A stretch of DNA of 64,000 bases, taken from assembly GCF_009741445.1 (NCBI RefSeq), contig NZ_CP046507.1, forward strand, positions 4,278,001 to 4,342,000, written 5' to 3'. This document shows, in pieces, positions 57,941 through 64,000 of this stretch. Each line of letters starts with the position of its first letter. Within the stretch, counting starts at the first letter, position 1. Source of the stretch: Mycobacterium avium subsp. avium. GTDB taxonomy: Bacteria; Actinomycetota; Actinomycetes; Mycobacteriales; Mycobacteriaceae. Made by a program: the position numbers and the translations under genes. Below the pieces are notes generated by a model. That model ran no database searches, was not told the DNA's origin, and was given only the letters and a program-made list of their open reading frames with translations.

Positions 57941-59599
57941 CTAGCGCCTGCGGCTCTTCTTGCGCGGCGGTGGCAGCGCCCCCTCGGCGCGCAACCGCGC
58001 GGCGTGTTCGGCCAGAGCGTCGACCAGCGGGCCCACCGCCGCGGTCTCGGGCTGGACATCCACCCGCAGGCCGAACTCGGCGGCGGTCTCGGCGGTCTTG
58101 GGACCGATGCAGGCGATGATCGTCCGGGCGTGCGGCTTGCCGGCGATGCCGACCAGGTTGCGCACCGTGGAGCTGGACGTGAAGCACACCGCGTCGAAGC
58201 CGCCGGTCTTGATCATCTCCCGGGTCTCCGCCGGCGGCGGCGCGGCCCGCACCGTCCGGTAGGCCGTGACATCCTCGATCTCCCAACCCCGTTCGCGCAG
58301 CCCCTCGGCCAGCGTCTCGGTGGCGATGTCGGCCCGCGGCAACAGCACCCGGTTCACCGGGTCGAAAACGCTGTCGTAGGGCGGGAAGTCGTCGAGCAGA
58401 CCCAGCGAGGACTGCTCGCCCGCCGGCACCAGCTCGGGGCTGATCCCGAACGCCCGCACCCGGTCGGCCGTCGACTCGCCCACACAGGCGATCTTGACCC
58501 CGGAGAACGCGCGCGCGTCCAGACCGAACTCGCCGAACTTCTCCCACACCGCGCGCACCGCGTTGGTGGAGGTGAACACCACCCACTGGAAGCGGCCGTC
58601 GACCAATCCCTTGACGGCACGCTCCATCTGCGCGGGGCTGCGCGGCGGCTCGACGGCGATGGTCGGCACCTCGATCGGCAGCGCGCCGTACGACGTCAGC
58701 CGCTCGCTCATCTCGCCGGCCTGGTCCTTGGTGCGGGGCACCAGCACGGTCCAGCCGTACAGGGCGCGGCTCTCCCACCAGTTCAGCTTGGCCCGGGCGC
58801 TCACCGTCTTGCCGATGGTCACCACCAGCGGACCGGTCAGCGGGCCGGCGGGGTCGGTGCCGCCCAGCACCGCCGAGTCGGTCAGCCCCTGCAGCGTGGT
58901 CTCGATGGAGCGCTGCTGGCAGGTGGTGCCGTGCGCGGTGACCACGCACGGGGTGTTCTCGGCCAGTTCGTGTTCGATCAGGGTGCGCGCCGCGTCGGCC
59001 AGGTGCGACGCGGTGGCCTGCAGGATCAGCGGGCCGGGCGCGGCGGCCAGCGCCTCCCAGTCCACGTCACCGCGCACGTCGGCCATGGTGTGCGAGGAGC
59101 CCAGCGGCAGGCCCGCGTAGGTCGGGACGGCGTTGGTGGGCGCCAGCCCGGGCACGATCTCGATGTGCAGGTGGCTGCGGGCGATGGCGTTGACCTCGGT
59201 GATGACGGCGTCGACGGTCAGCGGGTCACCGGCCACCAGCCGCACCACGTCGGCGCCGGTGCGCGCCTCGGCGGTCAGCGTCTTGGCCACCTCGGCCGGA
59301 TCACCCAGCGCCGGGCGGATGTCCGGGCCACCGGAGATCACCGCCGGCTGCGCCTGCCCCTGCTCGGAGCCGGAGCCCTCGCCGTTGGACGCCGGCTCGG
59401 CCGGCGCCGGGCCGGACACCGGCGGCAGGTCCTTGCCGATCAGCGCCAGCACCGGCTCGGGCACATCGGGGTCGGTGAACACCAGCGCGGCGTTCGCCAG
59501 CACCGTCGCGGCCCGGGCCGTCAACAGTCCCGGGTCACCCGGGCCGGAGCCCACGTACGTGATGCGGCCGGGTGTCGGCTTACGCCCTCGCGTCGTCAT
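57941..59599 (-). CDS. hemD: Uroporphyrinogen-III synthase HemD with degenerate SUMT-like N-domain
   Basis: Closes hydroxymethylbilane to uroporphyrinogen III. The 552-residue protein has two parts. Residues 10-240 resemble uroporphyrinogen-III methyltransferase (YVGSGPGDPGLLTARA, VVRLVAGDP, VPTYAGLPLGSSHT), but key residues differ from active enzymes: the usual YDRLV is FTDPDV, and GGDPFVFGRGGEE is replaced by AGDPLTVDAVI. Residues 265-552 are the HemD domain (WTVLVPRTKDQAGEMSERL, FTSTNAV, TSSSTVRNLV). ATG 59599 begins MTTRGRKPTPGRITYVG, as in Rv0511. Methyltransferase activity is doubtful. Confidence 0.92.
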   Translation of the reverse strand: MTTRGRKPTPGRITYVGSGPGDPGLLTARAATVLANAALVFTDPDVPEPVLALIGKDLPPVSGPAPAEPASNGEGSGSEQGQAQPAVISGGPDIRPALGDPAEVAKTLTAEARTGADVVRLVAGDPLTVDAVITEVNAIARSHLHIEIVPGLAPTNAVPTYAGLPLGSSHTMADVRGDVDWEALAAAPGPLILQATASHLADAARTLIEHELAENTPCVVTAHGTTCQQRSIETTLQGLTDSAVLGGTDPAGPLTGPLVVTIGKTVSARAKLNWWESRALYGWTVLVPRTKDQAGEMSERLTSYGALPIEVPTIAVEPPRSPAQMERAVKGLVDGRFQWVVFTSTNAVRAVWEKFGEFGLDARAFSGVKIACVGESTADRVRAFGISPELVPAGEQSSLGLLDDFPPYDSVFDPVNRVLLPRADIATETLAEGLRERGWEIEDVTAYRTVRAAPPPAETREMIKTGGFDAVCFTSSSTVRNLVGIAGKPHARTIIACIGPKTAETAAEFGLRVDVQPETAAVGPLVDALAEHAARLRAEGALPPPRKKSRRR

Positions 59600-59622
59600 T
59601 GTCGCTCCCAGGTAACTCGCAC

Positions 59623-60570
59623 TTAATTTCCTCGCGCCGGGTCGTGCCGCGCTCCGCTCATCAACTCGCGCGCGCCCAGCTCGAACAGCTCGGCGGCGAC
59701 CGAAAGCCCCAGCTCTCGGGCCCGACCGGGAGTGCCGATGCCGGACGCGCGGATCACGTCGGACCCGTCCAGCGCCGCCACGCAACCGCGCAGCGACAGC
59801 TCTTCGAAGATCCGGCCGTCCTCATCGATGGACTCGACCACTTCGGCGATCGCGCCCACCGGTGCGGAGCAACCGGCCTCCAGTTCGGCCAGCAGGGCTC
59901 GCTCCGCGGTGACCGACGCGCGCGTGTCGGCATCGTCCAGCTCCGCCAGCACCGCGGCCAACCGGCTGTCCCCGGCTCGGCATTCGACGGCGAGCGCGCC
60001 CTGAGCCGGTGCCGGCAACATCTGCACCGGCTCGAGCGTCTCGGTGACATCCCCGAGGCGACCCAGCCGGGCCAAACCCGCCCGGGCTACCACGATCGCG
60101 TCCAGATCACCACTGCTAACCCTGTTCAACCTGGTATCTAGGTTGCCTCGTAGGGGGCGGATTTCCAAACCGAGACCCAATGCTCTAAGCTGCGCGGCCC
60201 GCCGCGGCGAGGAGGTGCCCACCAGCGAACCGGGTGGCAACTCCGCGAGCACCAGGCCGTCGCGGGCCACCACCGCGTCCCGCGGGTCGTTGCGGGCGGG
60301 GATGGCGGCCACAGCAAACCGTGGATCGTCGGCGGTCGGCAGGTCCTTGTGGGAGTGCACGGCGGCGTCCACCCGGCCCTCCTCGATGGCCTCGCGCAGG
60401 GCGGTGGTGAACACTCCCACCCCGAGCGACTCGATGGGCCCCGACGACCGGTCCCCCGCGGTGGTGATGGTGACCAATTCCGCCGGGTGCCCGCGGGCGA
60501 TCAGGGCGTCCCTGACGCCCCCGGCCTGGGTGGTGGCCAGCAGGCTGCCCCGGGTTCCTATCCGGATCAC
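59623..60570 (-). CDS. hemC: Porphobilinogen deaminase HemC
   Basis: Polymerises four porphobilinogen units to hydroxymethylbilane. The 315-residue product has IRIGTRGSLLATTQA, the substrate region HSHKDLPTADDPRF, GTSSPRRAAQL, RPLRGNLDTRLNRV, and the cysteine that carries the dipyrromethane cofactor in ELEAGCSAPVGA. GTG 60570 matches the N-terminus of Rv0510; TTG 60579 would add three residues. It lies 13 bases after the hemA stop and 23 bases before hemD. Confidence 0.95.
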   Translation of the reverse strand: MIRIGTRGSLLATTQAGGVRDALIARGHPAELVTITTAGDRSSGPIESLGVGVFTTALREAIEEGRVDAAVHSHKDLPTADDPRFAVAAIPARNDPRDAVVARDGLVLAELPPGSLVGTSSPRRAAQLRALGLGLEIRPLRGNLDTRLNRVSSGDLDAIVVARAGLARLGRLGDVTETLEPVQMLPAPAQGALAVECRAGDSRLAAVLAELDDADTRASVTAERALLAELEAGCSAPVGAIAEVVESIDEDGRIFEELSLRGCVAALDGSDVIRASGIGTPGRARELGLSVAAELFELGARELMSGARHDPARGN

Positions 60571-60583
60571 ATTCGCCAATCGG

Positions 60584-61963
60584 CTACTCGGTGGGTTGTT
60601 GCGGCGCGCCCGCGTCGAATCCGGTTGCTATGACCGGCAATTCGCCCGCGGCGACGGCGTCGACGGCGGTCTGGTCGAGTTCGAAGAGCTCACGCAACGC
60701 CTCGGCGTAGCTGTCACCGCCGGGGGCGCTGGCGAGCTGTTTGATCCGCACCGTCGGGGCGTGCAGCAGCTTGTCCACCACCCGACGCACGGTGCGGGCC
60801 ACCTCTTCACGGTGGGCGCTGTCGAGGCCGGGCAGCCGGTTGTCCAGCCGCAGCAGCTCGGCCTCGACGACGTCGGCCGCGCGCTGGCGCAGCGCCGTCA
60901 CCGTCGGCGTGACCTCGGCCATCCGCTGCCCGGCCAAGTAGGCGGCGACTTCGGTGGCCACGATAGTGCGGGCGGCGTCGACGTCGGCGGCCGCGGCGTG
61001 CGCCGAGGGCTCGTGCTGCACGCGGTCCACGTCGACCACCCAGACGCCGGGCAGCCCGGCCACCGCCGGGTCGACGTCGCGCGGCATGCCCAGATCGCAG
61101 ATCACCAGGGGGTGGGCGGTCTCGTCGGCGGCCGAGCGGCCGGCGGCGGCCAGCGCGTGGTGCACGTCGGCCAGCGAGACCACCGGACTGACCGCGCCGG
61201 TGCAGCTGACCACGACGTCGGCCCCGGCCAGCGCGTCGGCCAGGTGCTCCAGCGGCAGCGCGTCGGCCCGCACCCCGGTTTCGCGGATCTTGCGGACCAG
61301 CCGTTGGGCCCGCGACAGCGACCGGTTGAGCACGTGGACCTGCCCGATGCCGGCCCGGGACAGGTGCGCGGCGGCCAGGGCGCCCATCGCTCCGGCGCCT
61401 ACCAGGACGGCGGTCTTGCCGGCCAGCCCGCCCAGCCGGCGGTCGGCCATGTCCAGGGCGACCGACACCACCGAGGCGCCGGCGGCGTCGATGGCGGTCT
61501 CGGAGTGCACCCGCTTGCCCACCGACAGCGCGCGCTGGGCCAGTTCGTGCAGCACCCGGCCCACGGTGCGGTTGGTTTCGGCGGTGGCGTACGCGCGGCG
61601 GACCTGGCCGAGCACCTGCTGCTCGCCGATCACCGCCGAGTCCAGGCCGCTGGCCACCGCGAACAGGTGCTCGACGGCGGCCTCGCTGTACCGGACGTAG
61701 GCGTATTTGGTGAGGTCGGACATCGACATCCCGGAGTGGTCCGACAGCACCTGCCCGATCACGGCCAACCCGCCGTGGAACGCGTCCACCACCGCGTAGA
61801 CCTCGACCCGGTTGCATGTCGACAGCACCATCGCCTCGGTCACCAGCGGGGACTGCAACACCCGGTCGACGATCTTGCCGTGATCGGATTCGTCGATACT
61901 GAGTTGTTCCAGGACGGAGACCGGCGCACTACGGTGCGAAACCCCGAAGAGCAAGACGCTCAC
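60584..61963 (-). CDS. hemA: Glutamyl-tRNA reductase HemA
   Basis: Reduces glutamyl-tRNA to glutamate-1-semialdehyde, the first step of tetrapyrrole synthesis and the usual point of feedback control. The 459-residue product has LLFGVSHRSAPVSVLEQL, the catalytic Cys in VLSTCNRVEVY, the NADPH-binding loop VLVGAGAMGALAAAHL, and a C-terminal dimerisation helix (RRVVDKLLHAPTVRIKQ). GTG 61963 is chosen by agreement with Rv0509; a three-codon frame ATG-CTG-CCG-TGA overlaps it. The GGAGG upstream is about 25 bases away, so initiation may depend on that leader. Confidence 0.95.
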   Translation of the reverse strand: MSVLLFGVSHRSAPVSVLEQLSIDESDHGKIVDRVLQSPLVTEAMVLSTCNRVEVYAVVDAFHGGLAVIGQVLSDHSGMSMSDLTKYAYVRYSEAAVEHLFAVASGLDSAVIGEQQVLGQVRRAYATAETNRTVGRVLHELAQRALSVGKRVHSETAIDAAGASVVSVALDMADRRLGGLAGKTAVLVGAGAMGALAAAHLSRAGIGQVHVLNRSLSRAQRLVRKIRETGVRADALPLEHLADALAGADVVVSCTGAVSPVVSLADVHHALAAAGRSAADETAHPLVICDLGMPRDVDPAVAGLPGVWVVDVDRVQHEPSAHAAAADVDAARTIVATEVAAYLAGQRMAEVTPTVTALRQRAADVVEAELLRLDNRLPGLDSAHREEVARTVRRVVDKLLHAPTVRIKQLASAPGGDSYAEALRELFELDQTAVDAVAAGELPVIATGFDAGAPQQPTE

Positions 61964-62021
61964 GGCAGCATCACCTGGCCAGCTCCCTTGCTTCCTCCAG
62001 TAACTGAACTGCTGTCCACGG

Positions 62022-62059
62022 TAAACGTTTATCAGCTGGGCTACCAAATAATCGTTTGG
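62022..62059. promoter_or_regulatory. Palindromes in the hemA upstream region
   Basis: TAAACGTTTA (62022-62031) is a perfect 10-bp palindrome. CCAAATAATCGTTTGG (62044-62059) has 5-bp mirror arms. They form an AT-rich island in an otherwise GC-rich gap between Rv0508 and hemA (61964-62073). They may be operator sites of the hemA promoter or the terminator of Rv0508. Confidence 0.35.
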
Positions 62060-62073
62060 CAGCCGGCCCGAGC

Positions 62074-62343
62074 TCAGCGGGCGAGATCGGCGCGCAGCCG
62101 CGGCTCGTCGATGTCCCAGTAGCTGTGTTCGCGACCGTCGAGCAGGATCACCGGCAACCGGTCGCCGAATTCGGCGCGCAGCCCCGGATTGCCCGCCGCC
62201 GCGGCGGCGTCGACGTCGGTCGTCGACAGCTCGAAGCCCAATTCCGCGGCGAGTTCGACCAGCCGGGCGTGGATGCGCTCGCAGATGGTGCACCCGTCCC
62301 GGGTGAGCAGCTCCACCTGCGGCCGCGGGGTGGCTGACGTCAT
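62074..62343 (-). CDS. Glutaredoxin-like thioredoxin-fold protein (Rv0508-like)
   Basis: An 89-residue small redox-fold protein of the DUF836 type. It starts with VELLTRDGCTICERIHARLVEL, where CTIC is the CxxC active site, has the cis-proline in DRLPVILLDG, and ends in YWDIDEPRLRADL. It is about 10 residues shorter than Rv0508 of M. tuberculosis by my recollection. ATG 62343 faces the esxF-like gene across 59 bases. It is upstream of hemA on the same strand. A cytoplasmic disulfide-exchange role is likely, partner unknown. Confidence 0.85.
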   Translation of the reverse strand: MTSATPRPQVELLTRDGCTICERIHARLVELAAELGFELSTTDVDAAAAAGNPGLRAEFGDRLPVILLDGREHSYWDIDEPRLRADLAR

Positions 62344-62367
62344 GGCGACCAGTGTCGCATCGGTGAC

Positions 62368-62396
62368 TTGTGGGGCGGGTTACCAGGGATTATGTT
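62368..62396 (+). promoter_or_regulatory. Promoter of the esxF-esxE-cpnT operon, leaderless
   Basis: TTGTGG (62368-62373), a 17-bp spacer and TATGTT (62391-62396) precede ATG 62403 by 6 bases. The transcript should start at the ATG. It lies in the 59-base gap to the divergent Rv0508-like gene. Confidence 0.5.
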
Positions 62397-62402
62397 CCGG
62401 CT

Positions 62403-62711
62403 ATGAGCGACAACACGGTGCGGGTCGACCCTGTGGTGATGCAGGGCGCCGCCGCGTCGCTCAGCGGTGCGGCCGAGCATCTTTCGGCACAGCTGGGCCA
62501 GCTCGACGACCAGGTCGGTCAGATGCTGGGCGGGTGGCAGGGCGCGTCGGGCAGCGCGTACGCCGCGGCGTGGGAGCTGTGGCATCGCGGCGCTCGCGAA
62601 GTGCAGCTCGGGTTGGCGATGCTGGCCCGCCTGGTCGGCCAGGCCGGCGAGGCCTATGCGAGCAACGAGGCCGGCGCCGCCCAGGCCGAACGGGCGGTGC
62701 GCGGTGGCTGA
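62403..62711 (+). CDS. esxF: EsxF-like WXG100 secretion partner
   Basis: A 102-residue WXG100 protein. Two helices flank the hairpin motif GGWQGASGSAYAAAWELWHRG, giving WQG as the WXG turn. YASNE near residue 90 fits the YxxxD/E signal for ESX type VII secretion. It is close in sequence and length to M. tuberculosis EsxF (Rv3905c), for example AASLSGAAEHLSAQLGQLD and QVGQMLGGW. It overlaps the next gene by 8 bases. In M. tuberculosis EsxE/EsxF form a dimer needed for export and surface exposure of CpnT; the same job is inferred here. Confidence 0.9.
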   Translation: MSDNTVRVDPVVMQGAAASLSGAAEHLSAQLGQLDDQVGQMLGGWQGASGSAYAAAWELWHRGAREVQLGLAMLARLVGQAGEAYASNEAGAAQAERAVRGG

Positions 62712-62994
62712 GGCGTTCCGGGTGGACCCGGCGGCGCTGGCCGACGCGGTGCAACGGATGGCCGAATTCCAGCGCTACGCCGAGGACATGATCGCCGAAA
62801 TCGATTCTCGCGTAACGCGTTTGCACCAGACGTGGACCGGTGAGGGCGCCGCGGCGCATGCCGAGGCGCATCAGCATTGGGTGCGCGGCGAGGCGATGAT
62901 GCGCGAGGCGCTGGCGCAGCTCGGCAAGGCGGCCTCGACCGCGCACGGCAACTACACCGGGGCGATGTCGAAGAATCTCGGCATGTGGTCGTGA
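62704..62994 (+). CDS. esxE: EsxE-like WXG100 secretion partner
   Basis: A 96-residue WXG100 protein, the partner of the gene before it. The turn is LHQTWTGEGAAAHAEAHQHW, giving WTG as the WXG motif, and the tail NYTGAMSKNLGMWS is nearly identical to that of M. tuberculosis EsxE. GTG 62704 overlaps the esxF stop, so both are made in matched amounts. Four bases separate its stop from the start of the cpnT-like gene. Confidence 0.9.
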   Translation: MAEAFRVDPAALADAVQRMAEFQRYAEDMIAEIDSRVTRLHQTWTGEGAAAHAEAHQHWVRGEAMMREALAQLGKAASTAHGNYTGAMSKNLGMWS

Positions 62995-62998
62995 CCCG

Positions 62999-64000
62999 AT
63001 GGCGCCGCTGGCGTGTGATCCCACCGCCCTAGACCACGCCGGCGCCACCGTGGTGGCCGCCGGTGAGTCGTTGGGTTCGGTGATCTCGACCTTGACGGCG
63101 GCGCTGGCCGGCACCTCCGGGATGGCCGGTGACGATCCGGTGGGCGCCGCGCTGGGCCGCCGCTACGACGGCGCGGCGGCCAAGTTGATCCAGGCGATGG
63201 CCGACACGCGGAATGGGTTGTGCAGCATCGGCGATGGGGTGCGGATGTCGGCGCACAACTACGCGGTGGCCGAGGCGATGTCGGACCTGGCGGGCCGGGC
63301 CTCCGCCCTGCCGGCACCCCAGGTGACCGGGCCGTTGACGGTCGGGGCGCCGCCGTCGGCGGTGGGTCACGGCAGCGGCGCCCCGGCCGGCTGGGGCTGG
63401 GTGGCCCCGTCTATCGGGATGATCTGGCCCACCGGCGATTCGGCGAAATTGCGGGCCGCCGCGGCGGCCTGGGCCACCGCCGGTGCCAACTTCATGGCCG
63501 CCGAGACCGCGGCCGGCGGCGGAACGATGGCAGCCATTGGCGCACAACAGATTCCGGAGGGCGCCGCGATCAACAAGGCGCTGGCCGACGCCTCCAGCGC
63601 CACGGCCGACGTGGCGCGGCAATGCCAGACGATCGCCGCGCAGCTCAACAGCTATGCGGCCAAGGTCGACCAGGTGCACGCGGCGATCCTGGATCTGTTG
63701 TCGCGCATCTGCGATCCGCTGACCGGGATCAAAGAGGTCTGGGATCTGCTGACCGACGAAGACGAAGACGAGATCAAGAAGATCGCCGACGACATTCGCA
63801 CGGTGGTCGACAACTTCGGCCGGGAGGCCGACACGCTGGGCGGCCAGATCGAGGCCACGGTGTCCGCGGTTGCCGCGGCCACAGAGAACATGAGCCATTG
63901 GGCCGGTAAGGAGTGGGACCACTTCTTGCACGGGACGCCGGTCGGCAGGGCGCTCAACCAGGTGGGCCAGGCCTTCAAAGGCGTCGGTGAGGAAGGCTGG
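62999..64000 (+). CDS. cpnT: CpnT-like channel/toxin protein, N-terminal domain, cut by the window edge
   Basis: The frame opens at ATG 62999 and has no stop up to base 64000 (334 codons), so only the N-terminal part is visible. It follows M. tuberculosis CpnT (Rv3903c) closely: early block MAPLACDPTALDHAGATVVAAG, then RRYDGAAAKLIQAMADTRNG, DGVRMSAHNYAVAEAMSDLAGRA, GWGWVAPSIGMIWPTGDSAKLRAAA, and RICDPLTGIKEVWDLLTDEDEDEI. In that protein this region forms the outer-membrane channel domain, while a C-terminal NAD-degrading toxin (TNT) follows a Pro-rich linker. Which C-terminal toxin this gene carries, and whether an immunity gene follows, cannot be seen. Its place beside Rv0508 differs from the M. 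tuberculosis location. Confidence 0.88.
   Translation, partial: MAPLACDPTALDHAGATVVAAGESLGSVISTLTAALAGTSGMAGDDPVGAALGRRYDGAAAKLIQAMADTRNGLCSIGDGVRMSAHNYAVAEAMSDLAGRASALPAPQVTGPLTVGAPPSAVGHGSGAPAGWGWVAPSIGMIWPTGDSAKLRAAAAAWATAGANFMAAETAAGGGTMAAIGAQQIPEGAAINKALADASSATADVARQCQTIAAQLNSYAAKVDQVHAAILDLLSRICDPLTGIKEVWDLLTDEDEDEIKKIADDIRTVVDNFGREADTLGGQIEATVSAVAAATENMSHWAGKEWDHFLHGTPVGRALNQVGQAFKGVGEEGW

Noticed and set aside
61964..62073. Riboswitch or T-box upstream of hemA
   Set aside because: The region is only 110 bases, with short palindromes and no recognisable conserved core.
1..64000. tRNA, rRNA, insertion sequences or phage genes
   Set aside because: No cloverleaf-like segment, ribosomal RNA motif, transposase or integrase sequence was noticed; a covariance search was not possible.

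Overview
The window is GC-rich mycobacterial chromosome. Nearly every gene has a recognisable counterpart in the Mycobacterium tuberculosis Rv0565c to Rv0508 segment, in the same order. Signature proteins include MenJ, MgtA, an OprA-like STAS protein, a split resB/ccsA/ccdA set, a HemD fusion and an EsxF/EsxE/CpnT set. The proteins are close to, but not the same as, those of M. tuberculosis. PE_PGRS6, vapBC3, Rv0560c and the 13E12-type gene Rv0515 are absent. I infer a slow-growing non-tuberculous mycobacterium, most likely M. avium complex or a relative; the species cannot be fixed from this window. Comparisons with M. tuberculosis are from memory, not from a search.

Layout. 1-4.4 kb: end of a flavin monooxygenase, gpsA, a SulP anion transporter, an XRE regulator, htpX. 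4.5-24.5 kb: menaquinone region with grcC1 and menJ (divergent), menG, mgtA, a membrane protein, menD, bpoC, menC, an amidohydrolase, fadD8, a TetR/aldo-keto reductase/deazaflavin-type module, menB, an SDR, a glyoxalase-fold protein, pitA, two small conserved proteins and menE. 24.5-32 kb: membrane and glycosyltransferase genes, a Pro/Thr-repeat membrane protein and a UDP-sugar epimerase-like gene. 32-35 kb: mtnP, menA and fabH (fabH carries a stop codon). 35.4-42.7 kb: a MinD-like ATPase, then a chain of overlapping genes from hemL through a phosphatase, a thioredoxin-like lipoprotein and ccdA to resB and ccsA (heme supply and cytochrome c maturation). 43-49.6 kb: accessory metabolic block with an enolase-superfamily dehydratase, a ketopantoate reductase-like enzyme, an amino-acid permease, an MFS transporter broken by a stop codon and an SsuD-like monooxygenase. 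50-55.4 kb: envelope-acylation cluster with a Tat-exported esterase, an AT3-SGNH acyltransferase, a 38-residue membrane protein, an SGNH hydrolase and a second AT3 acyltransferase. 55.7-62.3 kb: STAS regulator, two membrane proteins, hemB, hemD, hemC, hemA and a glutaredoxin-like protein. 62.4-64 kb: an esxF-esxE-cpnT operon running off the window.

How the genes work together. Eight genes (grcC1, menJ, menG, menD, menC, menB, menE, menA) make, prenylate, methylate and partly saturate menaquinone. hemL, hemA, hemC, hemD and hemB cover the common tetrapyrrole steps, and ccdA/resB/ccsA attach heme to cytochromes. Together they supply the electron-transport chain.

The most notable items are: (1) the esxF-esxE-cpnT toxin-export operon next to Rv0508/hemA, whose third gene is open to the last base so its toxin domain is unseen; (2) single in-frame stop codons in fabH and in an MFS transporter; (3) two intergenic sites built alike from paired 24-bp palindromes spaced exactly 30 bp; (4) a series of leaderless promoters, including two divergent ones with overlapping -10 boxes. 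I saw no tRNA, rRNA, CRISPR array, insertion sequence or phage gene.
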